In this document: piece by piece, positions 1 to 9,741 of the stretch
Layout of the letters: each line of letters opens with the position of its first letter
Numbering within the stretch: position 1 is the first letter of the stretch
DNA from: CAZGOM01 sp964527265
GTDB lineage: Bacteria; Planctomycetota; Phycisphaerae; Phycisphaerales; Phycisphaeraceae
Direction: 5' to 3'
Length of the DNA stretch: 64,000 bases
Assembly: GCA_964527265.1 (NCBI GenBank)
Contig: CAZGOM010000003.1
Coordinates: 1 to 64,000 of the forward strand
The notes under the pieces: generated by a model
Seen by the model: the letters and a program-made list of their open reading frames with translations, nothing else
What the model was told of the DNA's origin: nothing
Database searches by the model: none
Program-made: the position numbers and the translations under genes

Positions 1-1054
<1,054 letters not shown>

Positions 1055-1675
1055 GTCCATCCCTTTCCATCCTGTGAGGGCTTTACCCCACTGCACGGTA
1101 TGTGGTTTGTTTCATGCGGGCGGGGCTTGAATCGTGAAGCCTCGTCTGGGTGTACAAGCGAATCATATTGCGTTTGAGTGAAGAAAGCGACTTGGTCGCA
1201 AAATGTTGGTGCTTGATGTGTGAGCGGTGCTGGATTTTGAGGGTTGAGATGTGGTGATGGGGTGGGTTAAAAGAGAGAGGCCCAAGGAGAGGAGGACTGG
1301 TTTACCCCCCTGCCGATCTGCCATTTTGGCGTACTTATGGGTGAGAAGTGGAGAAGGAAGAAGTGAGAAGTTTAAAACAGGGAAGTGAGATTATGTGAGC
1401 GGATGGAGCCTGGATGAAGAGGGAGTTTATGCATTGGGGCATGAAGGGCGTGGTTTATCACACGTGAAATGCTTAAAGTTGAGTGCTTAAATGGTGTGCA
1501 AGCCCTTGTCCTTGGGCTGGATTCTGTTAGCATCACGCCAAGCGTCTGCCCCCTATGAGTGCCTTGCATAAAGAGGTTGGGGATAGTTGCGGAGTAAGTA
1601 TTGGTGGTCGTTGGCTGACGGGGCCGGCGTCCGGGCATTCGGGGGTGTGAGCTCCGACAAGCGGATTGAGAACGT
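1055..1675. other. 620 bp intergenic gap between divergent clpC and a membrane protein gene
   Basis: No convincing gene or RNA was found. Short open frames here (for example minus 1372-1638) have no ribosome site and no protein-like composition. The stretch is purine-rich (repeats of GAAG, GGAG and GTGAG) and must hold the promoters for clpC (leftward) and the gene at 1676 (rightward). A TATGAT-like box lies about 110 bases upstream of clpC, but no good -35 box accompanies it. Confidence 0.5.
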
Positions 1676-3244
1676 ATGGGCGATTCGGACTCAACCTACA
1701 TTGGCTGCCCCAACTGTGGGGTCCGTTATCGCTGGCGCAATGAGCTGGCGAGCAAGAAGATTCTTTGTCCGTGCGGGTGCAAGTTCCGGATGCCCAACAT
1801 CGCGGCGGGGCCACCCACGACGATTACGCTGCCGCCCAAGGGAAACGCGGTGACGGCCAATGCGGGGCTGCGGCCATCGGCCGGTCAGCCGCCTGCGGAA
1901 CCGGCGCCGATCGCGGCGAGCGATGCGGTGGGGGAACTGGCGCGGCTGCACCTTTTGGATGACCTGAAGCAAAAGATCGACAATGACGGGACACTGGCGT
2001 CAGGCCGGTTTGTGATGCCCAGCGCCAACCCGGACCGGCAGACGGAGCGTCCGCCGCTGAGCCAGCGGGAGCATCCTTCACGTGAGAATATGGGTCATTC
2101 GCCGACCGTGGGGGAAGACGGACGGCTGCAACTGGACCTGGACGACCCGCTGATACCGACGCAGCCGGACGAACCTGCACTAGGAATGGGCGCGACAAGC
2201 GGCAGCGCAGGGACAGGAAGAGACGACCCGGGTGCGACGGGCAATTACGACCTGAACCTGGATGCGTTCACACCGGCGTCGACGGTGATCAGCCCGGATA
2301 CAAGTCTGGGGGATGTGGCGCGGCCCAGATCGACTTCATCGGATGCGATGGCCGTAGGGGAAGCGCTGTCACGGGCAGACATGAAGAAGAAGCGCAAGGA
2401 AGAAGAGGATCAGGAAGTCCTCGACGACCACATGCGCAGCGCGTACATCTATCCGTTGGGATGCATTATTTTCGGGCTGATCCTGATCCTGCTGAATGTG
2501 CTGGCGCTGGGTCCGAAGGTGGACAACATAGTGGCTGCGGAAACGGCTGAGGAAGCGGCCAAAGACGCGAGAAACGGCGGCTCCAAGGGATTGGGAGGAA
2601 TTGGGGGCATGGGGGGAATGGGGCGTTACGGAGCGTTGGCCAATGAAGGCCCCCCACCGGACTCGCCAGCCAAGGCGGTGGCTCAAGACAACAGCAAATC
2701 GCCGGCGTCTCCGGAAGTTCTGGAAATGGCCAAGGCCCCGACGCCGGGGAAGGTGCATGTGATTTCACCGACCCTCATTGCCGTGAAGACCAACCCGGAG
2801 TACGCGCGGCAAAAGGCAATGTACAAGCTGGAAGTTGAATCGCACAACAAGATGATCGGGCGGTCACTATCGTCGGTGTTCTTCATGTTCCTGTCGACGG
2901 TGTATGGGTTCATGGGTCTGCTGATGTGCGTGAAGCTGATGGGATCGGGCTTTGATGGGCTGATCTCGACGATGTTGAAGTTGGTAGCGATCGCGTTTGT
3001 CCTGGAAGGCGCGACAAGTTGCGTAACCACATGCCTGCTGATCATCACAGAGGGGTATGGCGGGCCGGTGTGGATGGTGACGGGTGTGGTGGCACTGGGG
3101 CTGTTCTGGGCGATGTGCGCGTGGCTGCTGGAGATGACGGCGGTGGAAGTGGTGATTATGTATTTCTGCGTGTTTGTGGCGACGGAGATGACGCTGTTTG
3201 GTTTGCTTGCGTATGCGGTGATCGCGCTGGGGCTTGGGCCGTGA
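1676..3244 (+). CDS. Zinc-ribbon membrane protein, function unknown
   Basis: 522 residues. The N-terminus carries CPNCGVRYRW...CPCGCKF, a four-cysteine zinc-ribbon-like knuckle (residues 10-40) of the type seen at the start of many planctomycete membrane proteins. A long disordered, Pro/Ala/Asp-rich segment follows to about residue 240. Then come a charged KKKRKEEEDQE stretch, a membrane helix at about 258-280, a Gly/Met-rich linker (about 300-320), and four hydrophobic helices between about 390 and 522. The C-terminal half therefore looks like an integral membrane domain with a cytosolic metal-binding head. No enzymatic motif was recognised. It stands alone between clpC and convergent nadD. 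Confidence 0.75.
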   Translation: MGDSDSTYIGCPNCGVRYRWRNELASKKILCPCGCKFRMPNIAAGPPTTITLPPKGNAVTANAGLRPSAGQPPAEPAPIAASDAVGELARLHLLDDLKQKIDNDGTLASGRFVMPSANPDRQTERPPLSQREHPSRENMGHSPTVGEDGRLQLDLDDPLIPTQPDEPALGMGATSGSAGTGRDDPGATGNYDLNLDAFTPASTVISPDTSLGDVARPRSTSSDAMAVGEALSRADMKKKRKEEEDQEVLDDHMRSAYIYPLGCIIFGLILILLNVLALGPKVDNIVAAETAEEAAKDARNGGSKGLGGIGGMGGMGRYGALANEGPPPDSPAKAVAQDNSKSPASPEVLEMAKAPTPGKVHVISPTLIAVKTNPEYARQKAMYKLEVESHNKMIGRSLSSVFFMFLSTVYGFMGLLMCVKLMGSGFDGLISTMLKLVAIAFVLEGATSCVTTCLLIITEGYGGPVWMVTGVVALGLFWAMCAWLLEMTAVEVVIMYFCVFVATEMTLFGLLAYAVIALGLGP

Positions 3245-3323
3245 GCCGAGGAAAGGTACAAGGCACAAGGAATAAGGGATAAGTAAGAAAAGACGGGGAT
3301 GGCGATAGCGATTGGGCGGATGA

Positions 3324-3974
3324 TCAGGCGTAGAGGTGATGGGATCTGATGTATTGCTCGACGGCCGGGGGAACCAGGTCGGAGATGGGTTTTTGCTGGG
3401 CGACGCACTGGCGGATGAGCGTGGAGCTGATGTGGCTGGGGGGAATTTCGATGATGCGGTTTGCCCATTGGCCAGCGTCGAGGCCTGAGAGGAGATTGGC
3501 GAGGATGGATTGCTTGTCTGCCGGGGGGCGGACCATGACGACGGGGTCGGCAAGTTCCAGGATGCGCTGGTGGCGGTGCCACTTTGGGAAAATGGCGAGC
3601 ATGTCAGCGCCCATGAGGAGGTGAATTTTGACCGTTGGCCCCAGCTCTTGTGTGAGGGTTTCCAAGGTGTCAACGGTGTAAGAGGGTTTGGGGCTTTCAA
3701 GCGCGCGATCAAGCTCGTGGGTGAGGACGACAGCGCGGGGGTTGTCTTTGAGGGCGAGCCGGAGCATGGCGAGGCGGTGGTGGGCGGGCGTGCGGCCAAC
3801 GGCCTGCTTGTGCGGCGGGGTGGCGGCGGGAATGTAGGCAAGGAGATCTGCGCCGGTACGGGTGCGGACGATCTCAGGCAGTGTGAGATGAGCGTTGTGG
3901 ACAGGGTCGAAGGAACCGCCGTAGACCAGGAGGGACTTGATGGTGAACGGAAGCCATGTGGGTTGGTTAGGCAT
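3324..3974 (-). CDS. nadD: Nicotinate-nucleotide adenylyltransferase NadD
   Basis: Transfers AMP from ATP to nicotinate mononucleotide, giving deamido-NAD in NAD synthesis. The 216-residue protein has the nucleotidyltransferase signature GGSFDPVHNAHL near residues 19-30 (T/HxGH family) and the C-terminal ISSTLIRQ near 187-194, both diagnostic of NadD. Length is normal for the family. It is the last gene of a minus-strand unit, 30 bases after the histidine kinase gene. The start at 3974 is the first ATG; no strong ribosome site is visible, so translation may be coupled to the upstream gene. Confidence 0.93.
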   Translation of the reverse strand: MPNQPTWLPFTIKSLLVYGGSFDPVHNAHLTLPEIVRTRTGADLLAYIPAATPPHKQAVGRTPAHHRLAMLRLALKDNPRAVVLTHELDRALESPKPSYTVDTLETLTQELGPTVKIHLLMGADMLAIFPKWHRHQRILELADPVVMVRPPADKQSILANLLSGLDAGQWANRIIEIPPSHISSTLIRQCVAQQKPISDLVPPAVEQYIRSHHLYA

Positions 3975-4004
3975 GGTGGATGTCAGATGTTTGAAGTCTA
4001 GATG

Positions 4005-5417
4005 TTAGGTGTTTTCAGGTGAAGAGGCCGGGGCTTGGGTAAGGGGGATGGAAAAGATGAAGGAGGCGCCGGAAGAGGGCTTGCCGCCCCCTGCCGATAA
4101 TGTGAGATCCCCGCCGAGCTGGCGTGCGAGTCTGCGGGAGAGGTGGAGGCCCAGGCCGATGCCGGGAACGGCGTCGTCGCGGGACTTGCTGAAGGGTGTG
4201 AAGAGACGGGCGGATTGAGCTAGATCAATGCCCGGGCCGGTGTCAGAAACGGCGAGGTGGAGATGCCCCCCGACCCGGGAGGCAATGAGACGAATGTCCG
4301 TCTTGGCATACTTGCAGGCGTTATCGACGAGATTCAAAAGGATCTGGTGGACGGCGATGGTATCGACCTGACAATGAAGGGCGGCAACCTCAGGCGTAAC
4401 GCTCGCCAAGAGGTGATACCCCCCCTGCTGGGTACGGCGCTCCAAGGCGGGAACGCTGCGGTCGAGCAGTTGGGCGACAGTGAGGATGCGGGCTTCCTTG
4501 GGGGATAAGTGGCGCTCCAGGCGGGCATAGGCCAGGACATTTTCGATGAGATGGCCGAGGCGGTCGGCCTCGGCGACGAGGGTTTTGAGGTAATGCTGTC
4601 GGGCTTCAGTCGTGGGGACCATGCCGTCGGCGAGCATTTCGGAATACATGCGGAAGGTGGTAAGCGGAGTGCGCAGTTCGTGGGTGACAGTCGAGACGAA
4701 GGCGGCGCGGCGCTCGCTGAGATCAAGCACGCCTTTCAACAAAAGGCTGACGGCCAGGGCGGCGGCGGCGGCGCTGGCCCAGGCCACAATCAGAGAGATG
4801 CGGACGGGGGTGTTCCAGGGAAGGGTGACGGGAGGAAGCGCGTCCCCCTTGATGACCAGACGGGCGGGAATGGAGGCCAGATAACGGGTGTTGGAGACGC
4901 CGGGGGGAACGGGATGCTCAGCGGGAACCAGAGCAGCATCGGGAAAGATGTCGGTGATGAGGGCAAGAAGCTCAGGGGTGAATTTCTGCCAATCATCGGC
5001 AGGCGCGGCGGTGCTGCTGAGGGAGGTGCGGTAGTCGTATTCCTGCTGGCTGAGGAGGGCTTGATTGCTGATCTGAGCGCGTTGTTGGGGCTGGTCGGCG
5101 CGATAGGATCCGCCCCTTGAGGATGTCTGTTGTTTGGGGAGGACTTTGAGGGTGGATGTCTCGGGTTCGGCTTTAGGAGCGACTTTAGGCGGGGGTACGG
5201 GCACGGAGGCCACCTTACGCTGAGCCAGAAGGGTGGCGGCTGCGGAGTCCATGCGCCAGAGGGCGAGGCGGACGTTTTCTTCCAGCGCGGCACGCTGTTC
5301 GACGCGGGCCCAGGCGGTTTCGTAGTCGAGAACCTGGACGGTGAAGAAAAGCATGACGACGAAGACGAGGAAAAGCGCACCGGCGAAAATGGCCCAACTG
5401 GTGAGGGTGCGCTTCAT
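4005..5417 (-). CDS. Two-component sensor histidine kinase
   Basis: 470 residues. A membrane helix at residues 8-30 and a second near 206-230 bracket a roughly 175-residue extracytoplasmic sensor region that includes a Pro/Lys-rich stretch. The cytoplasmic part has the H-box VTHELRTPL near residue 246, N-box LVDNACKYA, G1 SDTGPGI and G2 GIGLGLHLSRR, so the catalytic core is intact. The response regulator gene lies immediately upstream in the same direction, making these a cognate pair by context. The signal is unknown. Gene order regulator-kinase-nadD suggests co-transcription. Confidence 0.92.
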   Translation of the reverse strand: MKRTLTSWAIFAGALFLVFVVMLFFTVQVLDYETAWARVEQRAALEENVRLALWRMDSAAATLLAQRKVASVPVPPPKVAPKAEPETSTLKVLPKQQTSSRGGSYRADQPQQRAQISNQALLSQQEYDYRTSLSSTAAPADDWQKFTPELLALITDIFPDAALVPAEHPVPPGVSNTRYLASIPARLVIKGDALPPVTLPWNTPVRISLIVAWASAAAAALAVSLLLKGVLDLSERRAAFVSTVTHELRTPLTTFRMYSEMLADGMVPTTEARQHYLKTLVAEADRLGHLIENVLAYARLERHLSPKEARILTVAQLLDRSVPALERRTQQGGYHLLASVTPEVAALHCQVDTIAVHQILLNLVDNACKYAKTDIRLIASRVGGHLHLAVSDTGPGIDLAQSARLFTPFSKSRDDAVPGIGLGLHLSRRLARQLGGDLTLSAGGGKPSSGASFIFSIPLTQAPASSPENT

Positions 5418-5528
5418 TGAAGAAGGTCCGGAGGGAGAGGAGAACTTACGATCTGGAATTCATGATTTACGGATTGGCGGAAAGAATGGGGGGTGGTGAT
5501 GCGTTGGCCGATATGTAGGCGCGGGCAA

Positions 5529-5564
5529 GACATAGCACGCCTTCGGGGCGTGCTGTGGCACCCG
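5529..5564. repeat. Interspersed palindromic repeat, copy 1
   Basis: Perfect 8 bp arms AGCACGCC and GGCGTGCT (5534-5541 / 5547-5554) around loop TTCGG, flanked by GACA on the left and GTGGCACCCG on the right. The same flanks occur around different palindromes at 8113-8151 and 9684-9720. It lies between the regulator and kinase genes and could also shape mRNA stability. Confidence 0.6.
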
Positions 5565-5580
5565 GATTGGGTCGTTGATT

Positions 5581-6327
5581 TCATTTTGCGCCTCCCTGCC
5601 GGTCTTGCGGACCAGTGATCTGGGCGTCTGGGGAGAGAGAGTAGCCTTTGCCGCGCACGGTAAGGATGGTTTTGCAATCGGGAGCGTGGTCGGCGAGTTT
5701 TTCGCGAAGCCTTGCGATGTGCATGTCGATGGTGCGGGTTTCCAGGCCCTGGGGTTCGATCATCCAGACATGGCGGAGAATGTCCTCACGGCTGATGGCT
5801 TGGCCGGGCTGGGCGGCGAGAAAACGAAGGAGATCGACTTCGGTTTTGGAGAGCTCAATGCGGGTGGAATCACGGGTAATGACTTCACGGCGGGCGAGAT
5901 CAGCGCAAGCGCCTGTGCCGGGGAAGAGGATGGAGGCGACATCCAACGGACGGCCGGGGGAACGACGGAGCACGGCTCGCACGCGAGCGATGAGTTCACG
6001 AATACTGAAGGGTTTGACGACATAGTCATCGGCGCCCTGGGCGAGGCCTTTGATGCGGTCGGGTTCATCGCCGCGGGCGGTGAGGATGATGACTGGGAGG
6101 GTGGGGCGTACGGCGCGGACACGCTGAAGAATGTCGATGCCGTTGCCGCCGGGAAGGAGCAGGTCAAGGAGGATGAGATCGCAAGGGATGGTGAGGGCGA
6201 GATCGAGGCCTTGCCTGGCGTTTTCGGCTTGTGAGACCTGGAAGGATTCAAAGGTGAGCGCGTCGACTAAGCCGCGACGGATGGCTTGGTCGTCTTCGAT
6301 GACGAGGATGTGGGGGCGGGTGGTCAT
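5581..6327 (-). CDS. OmpR-type DNA-binding response regulator
   Basis: 248 residues from the ATG at 6327. Receiver domain with acidic pair (ILVIEDDQ), phospho-acceptor Asp in LILLDLLLPG and conserved Lys in VVKPFS, followed by a winged-helix Trans_Reg_C domain with the TIDMHIARLREKL recognition-helix region and terminal VRGKGYSL. The open frame extends 34 codons upstream to 6429, but that extension is Pro/Ser-rich and not conserved-looking; the receiver fold begins just after MTTRP. The gene precedes its probable kinase partner by 163 bases, with a palindrome between them. Confidence 0.93.
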   Translation of the reverse strand: MTTRPHILVIEDDQAIRRGLVDALTFESFQVSQAENARQGLDLALTIPCDLILLDLLLPGGNGIDILQRVRAVRPTLPVIILTARGDEPDRIKGLAQGADDYVVKPFSIRELIARVRAVLRRSPGRPLDVASILFPGTGACADLARREVITRDSTRIELSKTEVDLLRFLAAQPGQAISREDILRHVWMIEPQGLETRTIDMHIARLREKLADHAPDCKTILTVRGKGYSLSPDAQITGPQDRQGGAK

Positions 6328-6539
6328 TCTGGGGTCTGGGGTCGTGGGTGATGCAGAGGATGGGGTGGGTGCAATGAGAAGTTGGAGGCTTGGCAAGGAC
6401 CATTTTTTAACAGGATTTACAAGATTCACAAGATTTACATGATGTTTATTTTGAGATGGAGGGACTGCTTACTTGTGTAGGGTGGGAGAAGAGGGATTTT
6501 TGTTGGGTTGCGGGTTAAAGGACGGCTGTTGAAAAATGG

Positions 6540-6571
6540 TTGCCGCGGGCCCCCGAAATGGCCCGCGGCAA
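6540..6571 (-). terminator. Rho-independent terminator after the 6604-7944 gene
   Basis: 12 bp arms TTGCCGCGGGCC (6540-6551) and GGCCCGCGGCAA (6560-6571) pair perfectly. Read on the minus strand, the hairpin is followed by CCATTTTTC, a short T tract. It lies 33 bases after the stop of the minus-strand gene and marks the likely end of the long minus-strand train. Confidence 0.75.
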
Positions 6572-6603
6572 ACCGGCGGGTTGAATGGCGTAGGGTTATG
6601 GAC

Positions 6604-7944
6604 TCAGCGAGTGGTGATGGTGTGGGAGGCGGTTTGGGGTGTGGGTTGAGGCGGGGGCGCGGGTTGATAGAGAGGCTGGGATGGAGGCTGCTGAGTGAGG
6701 CCGGTGTAGGCATTGGGGTCCATGAGGCCCAACCAGGGGTCGGATGCAGGGGTGAGGAAGAGTTCGGAGTAGACGCGGGAGTTGATAATGCCGACGGATT
6801 TGAGATAGGTGGTTTCGGACAGCCATTGGTGGATCTGCGTGCGGAAGCGGTAGTCATTGCGGGCGGTTTCCAGAGCGATGTTACGCTCGAAAGCGCGAAT
6901 GGCATTGCCGAGGAACAATCCGCTGGATTTGCCGATCTGGCGATTCATGAGTGAGACGCTCTGGGTACTGAGCTGGACCGGAAATGCATTGGCAGCGGCT
7001 TCCCATTGCTGCCAGTTGGCCTCGCGGGAGGCGAAGGCGAGTTCCCGGTTGTACTCAGGGGCAACAGTGGCCAGAACACGGAACTCACCGCCAGACTTGG
7101 AACGGGTATTGACCATGGCACGGGCGGCTTCGCGCGGAGCGGCAACGGCGGCCCGCTCTGGTTGTTCCTGCTGTTGCTGGGCCGCGGCGAGGTAAGGGCT
7201 CCACTTGGCATTGATGGTCTGGATGGCGGTTTGGTGGTAGGCCTGGGCATTTTTAGGCTGAAAAGTGCGGGCGAGGGTGAGCGCTTCAAGGAAAGCCGCG
7301 GGGGAGTAGAGACCGGGCATGGCGTCGATGACATTGGCGTCTTTGTCGAGGACGTAGTGGATGCTGTTGCCTGTGAGGGTGCGCTTTAAGATGCGGCCAT
7401 CGCCGAAATCAATGGTGACGAGGGGAACGGGGCGCTCGGATTCCCAGACGAGGATGTAGTTTTCGCGGAGGTAGGCGGAGACTTTGGGGTCCGGGTAGAG
7501 GACTGTGCGAAAGAACCGGCTGTTGGCGCAGGAGTATTCGTCGGTGAGCTTGCCGAGCAGGCGGAGGTAGAGGATGGGTTTTTGGGTTTTGGCGGCGGCG
7601 GCCTTGGCCTGGGCGAGATCGGTGTACCAGAAGAGGCGGGAATCGAGGGCGTCCTTCTGCGCGGCGACGGCATCGATGGCAGCGAGAATATTCTGGTTGC
7701 CGGGTTTGTATTGAAGCTGGTCTAAAAGAGCTGCCAGACCGGCGGGACCAAAAGCGCGCAAAGTGGCGATGTCCTCAGAGGATGGGGAATCGGCAGTTAC
7801 ACGGTTAAGTGCCTCAATGAGCATGCGCGTGTTGACGGCGGGTGCCGGCGGCGGCGGAAGATCCTCGGCGGAAAGGGAATGAATGACGGGAAACGAGGCT
7901 GTGATGAGAAGTCCGGCGAGGAAAAGAGATTTGAGGGTATTCAT
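6604..7944 (-). CDS. Secreted protein with a thioredoxin-fold-like region, function unknown
   Basis: 446 residues from the ATG at 7944, chosen because GGAG sits about 10 bases upstream and the protein then opens with a classical signal peptide (MNTLKSLFLAGLLITASF). The frame is open back to 8049, but that extension would bury the signal. After a Pro-rich linker, residues about 95-230 (KPILYLRLLG, FFRTVLYPDPKVSAYL, IHYVLDKDANVIDAMPG) resemble the strand-helix order of thioredoxin-like domains but lack a CxxC, so redox activity is doubtful. The C-terminus is Pro/Gln-rich. Likely exported; role unknown. Confidence 0.7.
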   Translation of the reverse strand: MNTLKSLFLAGLLITASFPVIHSLSAEDLPPPPAPAVNTRMLIEALNRVTADSPSSEDIATLRAFGPAGLAALLDQLQYKPGNQNILAAIDAVAAQKDALDSRLFWYTDLAQAKAAAAKTQKPILYLRLLGKLTDEYSCANSRFFRTVLYPDPKVSAYLRENYILVWESERPVPLVTIDFGDGRILKRTLTGNSIHYVLDKDANVIDAMPGLYSPAAFLEALTLARTFQPKNAQAYHQTAIQTINAKWSPYLAAAQQQQEQPERAAVAAPREAARAMVNTRSKSGGEFRVLATVAPEYNRELAFASREANWQQWEAAANAFPVQLSTQSVSLMNRQIGKSSGLFLGNAIRAFERNIALETARNDYRFRTQIHQWLSETTYLKSVGIINSRVYSELFLTPASDPWLGLMDPNAYTGLTQQPPSQPLYQPAPPPQPTPQTASHTITTR

Positions 7945-8112
7945 GAGATATTCTCCAGTTATGGTGATACTGGAGAATACGGGGGCGGCGGGGAATCGGA
8001 TGTCACAGGTTTGTAACGAGGCGGGACGTGGGACACGAAAGAGGGGCAAGCCGGAGAAGCTGGGAGTGAAATTTTATTCGAGCGAAAAAGGCAACATCGG
8101 TGGCGCGAGTAA

Positions 8113-8151
8113 GACACATCGCAGGCGAGGACGCCTGCAATGTGCCACCCG
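8113..8151. repeat. Interspersed palindromic repeat, copy 2
   Basis: Arms CACATCGCAGGCG (8115-8127) and CGCCTGCAATGTG (8132-8144) pair with one mismatch around AGGA, flanked by GACA and GTGCCACCCG. Located 9 bases downstream of the PqqD-like gene, so it may also act as its transcript end. Confidence 0.6.
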
Positions 8152-8159
8152 AAATAGGC

Positions 8160-8519
8160 TTATTTGGGGACGACGAGGATGATGACGCCGCGTTTGACGA
8201 GGGTGTCGAGGAAGGCGATGACGGCGCGCTCGGCTTCGTGCTTGTCGACCTTGTGACGCTTGGCGAAGAGAGTGGCCATGTGGCGGACGGATTTTTCGCC
8301 GTCGCAGTCGTCGAGGACTTCGACGCCGAGGGCATCGAGCTCGAATTTCTTGGTGGCGGTGGATGGGACGCGGAGGATGAATTTGACCCAGCCGGAGGGC
8401 TGGTAGGGAACGGTGATGCGCTGCCCCCCCCCTTCCAGAGGTTCACGCGAAAGGATATTGACCGTGACGGGACGGGTGTCGAGGGATTGTTCGCGGGTGA
8501 GTTGCGGGGTGTCGGTCAT
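8160..8519 (-). CDS. PqqD-like peptide-binding protein
   Basis: 119 residues. The segment FELDALGVEVLDDCDGEKSV followed by a helical region ending in AFLDTLVKRGVI matches the PqqD fold, a small winged-helix domain that binds the leader of ribosomal peptide substrates (also called a RiPP recognition element). An N-terminal extension of about 40 residues contains a possible beta strand pair. No radical-SAM enzyme, PQQ gene or obvious precursor peptide lies next to it; its neighbours are an unknown protein and two OPT-like transporters in the same direction. Family assignment is fairly confident from the pattern, function is not. Confidence 0.78.
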   Translation of the reverse strand: MTDTPQLTREQSLDTRPVTVNILSREPLEGGGQRITVPYQPSGWVKFILRVPSTATKKFELDALGVEVLDDCDGEKSVRHMATLFAKRHKVDKHEAERAVIAFLDTLVKRGVIILVVPK

Positions 8520-8629
8520 GGGTCTGGGGCTTGAAGAGCGGAATTTTCGACTGGGATTAAGAGGATTGAAGACGATTAAGAGGATAAGTCAAGTGGAAGA
8601 TTATTTTCAGAGGTAGCTGATGGTGGCTT

Positions 8630-9613
8630 TTACGGGGTACTCGCAAGGTCGCCGGTGAGGGTGAGGGAGGAGGCGACTGTGGTGGCCCAGGGGTCGAGCC
8701 TTTCAATGGGACCGGCAGCCTGGATGAGGAGAAGACGGTCGACGCCGGAGTGATGGACAGCGTAGAAGCGGGAATGGCGAGGCATCCACCAGCGGGTGAT
8801 TTTCAAGGGGATGCGAAGGTGGGAATGGATGACAAACCCCTTGTGGCCGGCAAGAGTGATGGGGTCTTTTACTGGGGGAAATGTAAAACCCTGGCGGCGG
8901 GTTTGGGGAGCGTAGCTTGCGCCGCGCCCGGTGGCCCAGTCTTCGAGCCATTCTTCGAGGGATTGGCGGCTTAAGGCCAGATCGGCGGGGTAGACCTGGC
9001 GGACAACGAGGCTGGGGCCCTGGGCCTCGGAGCGCGCGGCGATGAAACGGGTGAGCTGGTCGCCGAGATTAAGGGTGGATTCAAGGTATTTGAAGCCAGC
9101 GGGAACAGTGAAAGATGAGCCCAGGACGGCCCACTGGTAGTCTTTGTCAAGGGGTTGATCGGCAATATTGCGCAGGAGGCCGTCGGTGAAGGCAAGGTCT
9201 TCACGAGCGGTACCGGTGTGGTAAAGCGAATCGATGACGCGACCGGTGGCGGGGCAATAGCCAACGGCGCGGATTTTCTGCTCCTCTTTGGCATGAACCC
9301 AGAGCATGGTGGTGAATGAGAGATTGCCTGAGAGGCGCTTAATGGAAGAAGGGCCAATACCGGAGGAAGAATCAAAGAGACTCAAGAGCTTCTGGGTGCA
9401 GAATTCAGTGGGGTCAAACTGCTTACGAGTGACAGTGGCCCAGGCCAGAACCAGGCGGGGCCGGGCGTCATCGGCCAACAGCATGAGACCCTTTAGATGA
9501 TCACCCTCAAAGCGCGCGGGACGGTATTCCCGGGGTGCGGGGATGCTGAGCCCGGCCCAGGCGAGGGCCTGGGAGTTGGGCATCGGGTTGCGAAGATCGG
9601 TGGGGTCAGGCAC
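8630..9613 (-). CDS. Conserved-looking protein of unknown function
   Basis: 327 residues, no signal peptide and no membrane helix. It begins with MPDPTDLRNP and has alternating beta-type segments (LVLAWATVTRK, FTTMLWVHAKEE, WAVLGSSFTVPAGF) suggesting a repeated alpha/beta domain, but no catalytic motif was recognised. It sits between the transporter gene at 9742 and the PqqD-like gene at 8160, same strand, so it may work with them. Composition is normal and there is no sign of truncation. Confidence 0.65.
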   Translation of the reverse strand: MPDPTDLRNPMPNSQALAWAGLSIPAPREYRPARFEGDHLKGLMLLADDARPRLVLAWATVTRKQFDPTEFCTQKLLSLFDSSSGIGPSSIKRLSGNLSFTTMLWVHAKEEQKIRAVGYCPATGRVIDSLYHTGTAREDLAFTDGLLRNIADQPLDKDYQWAVLGSSFTVPAGFKYLESTLNLGDQLTRFIAARSEAQGPSLVVRQVYPADLALSRQSLEEWLEDWATGRGASYAPQTRRQGFTFPPVKDPITLAGHKGFVIHSHLRIPLKITRWWMPRHSRFYAVHHSGVDRLLLIQAAGPIERLDPWATTVASSLTLTGDLASTP

Positions 9614-9683
9614 GGGGGGAGGAAGTCCAGGGTTTCAGGGTTGGGGCAATGGAGAGAAGAAACTGGTCGCGGTCATTAAACGG

Positions 9684-9720
9684 GACACGGGTCTCATAAG
9701 AATGCGACCCGTGGCACCCG
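9684..9720. repeat. Interspersed palindromic repeat, copy 3
   Basis: Perfect arms CACGGGTC (9686-9693) and GACCCGTG (9706-9713) with a 12-base loop, flanked by GACA and GTGGCACCCG as in the copies at 5529 and 8113. It lies in the 128 bp gap between the 772-residue transporter gene and the next minus-strand gene. Confidence 0.6.
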
Positions 9721-9741
9721 ACGTATTGATTCAACCGCATC

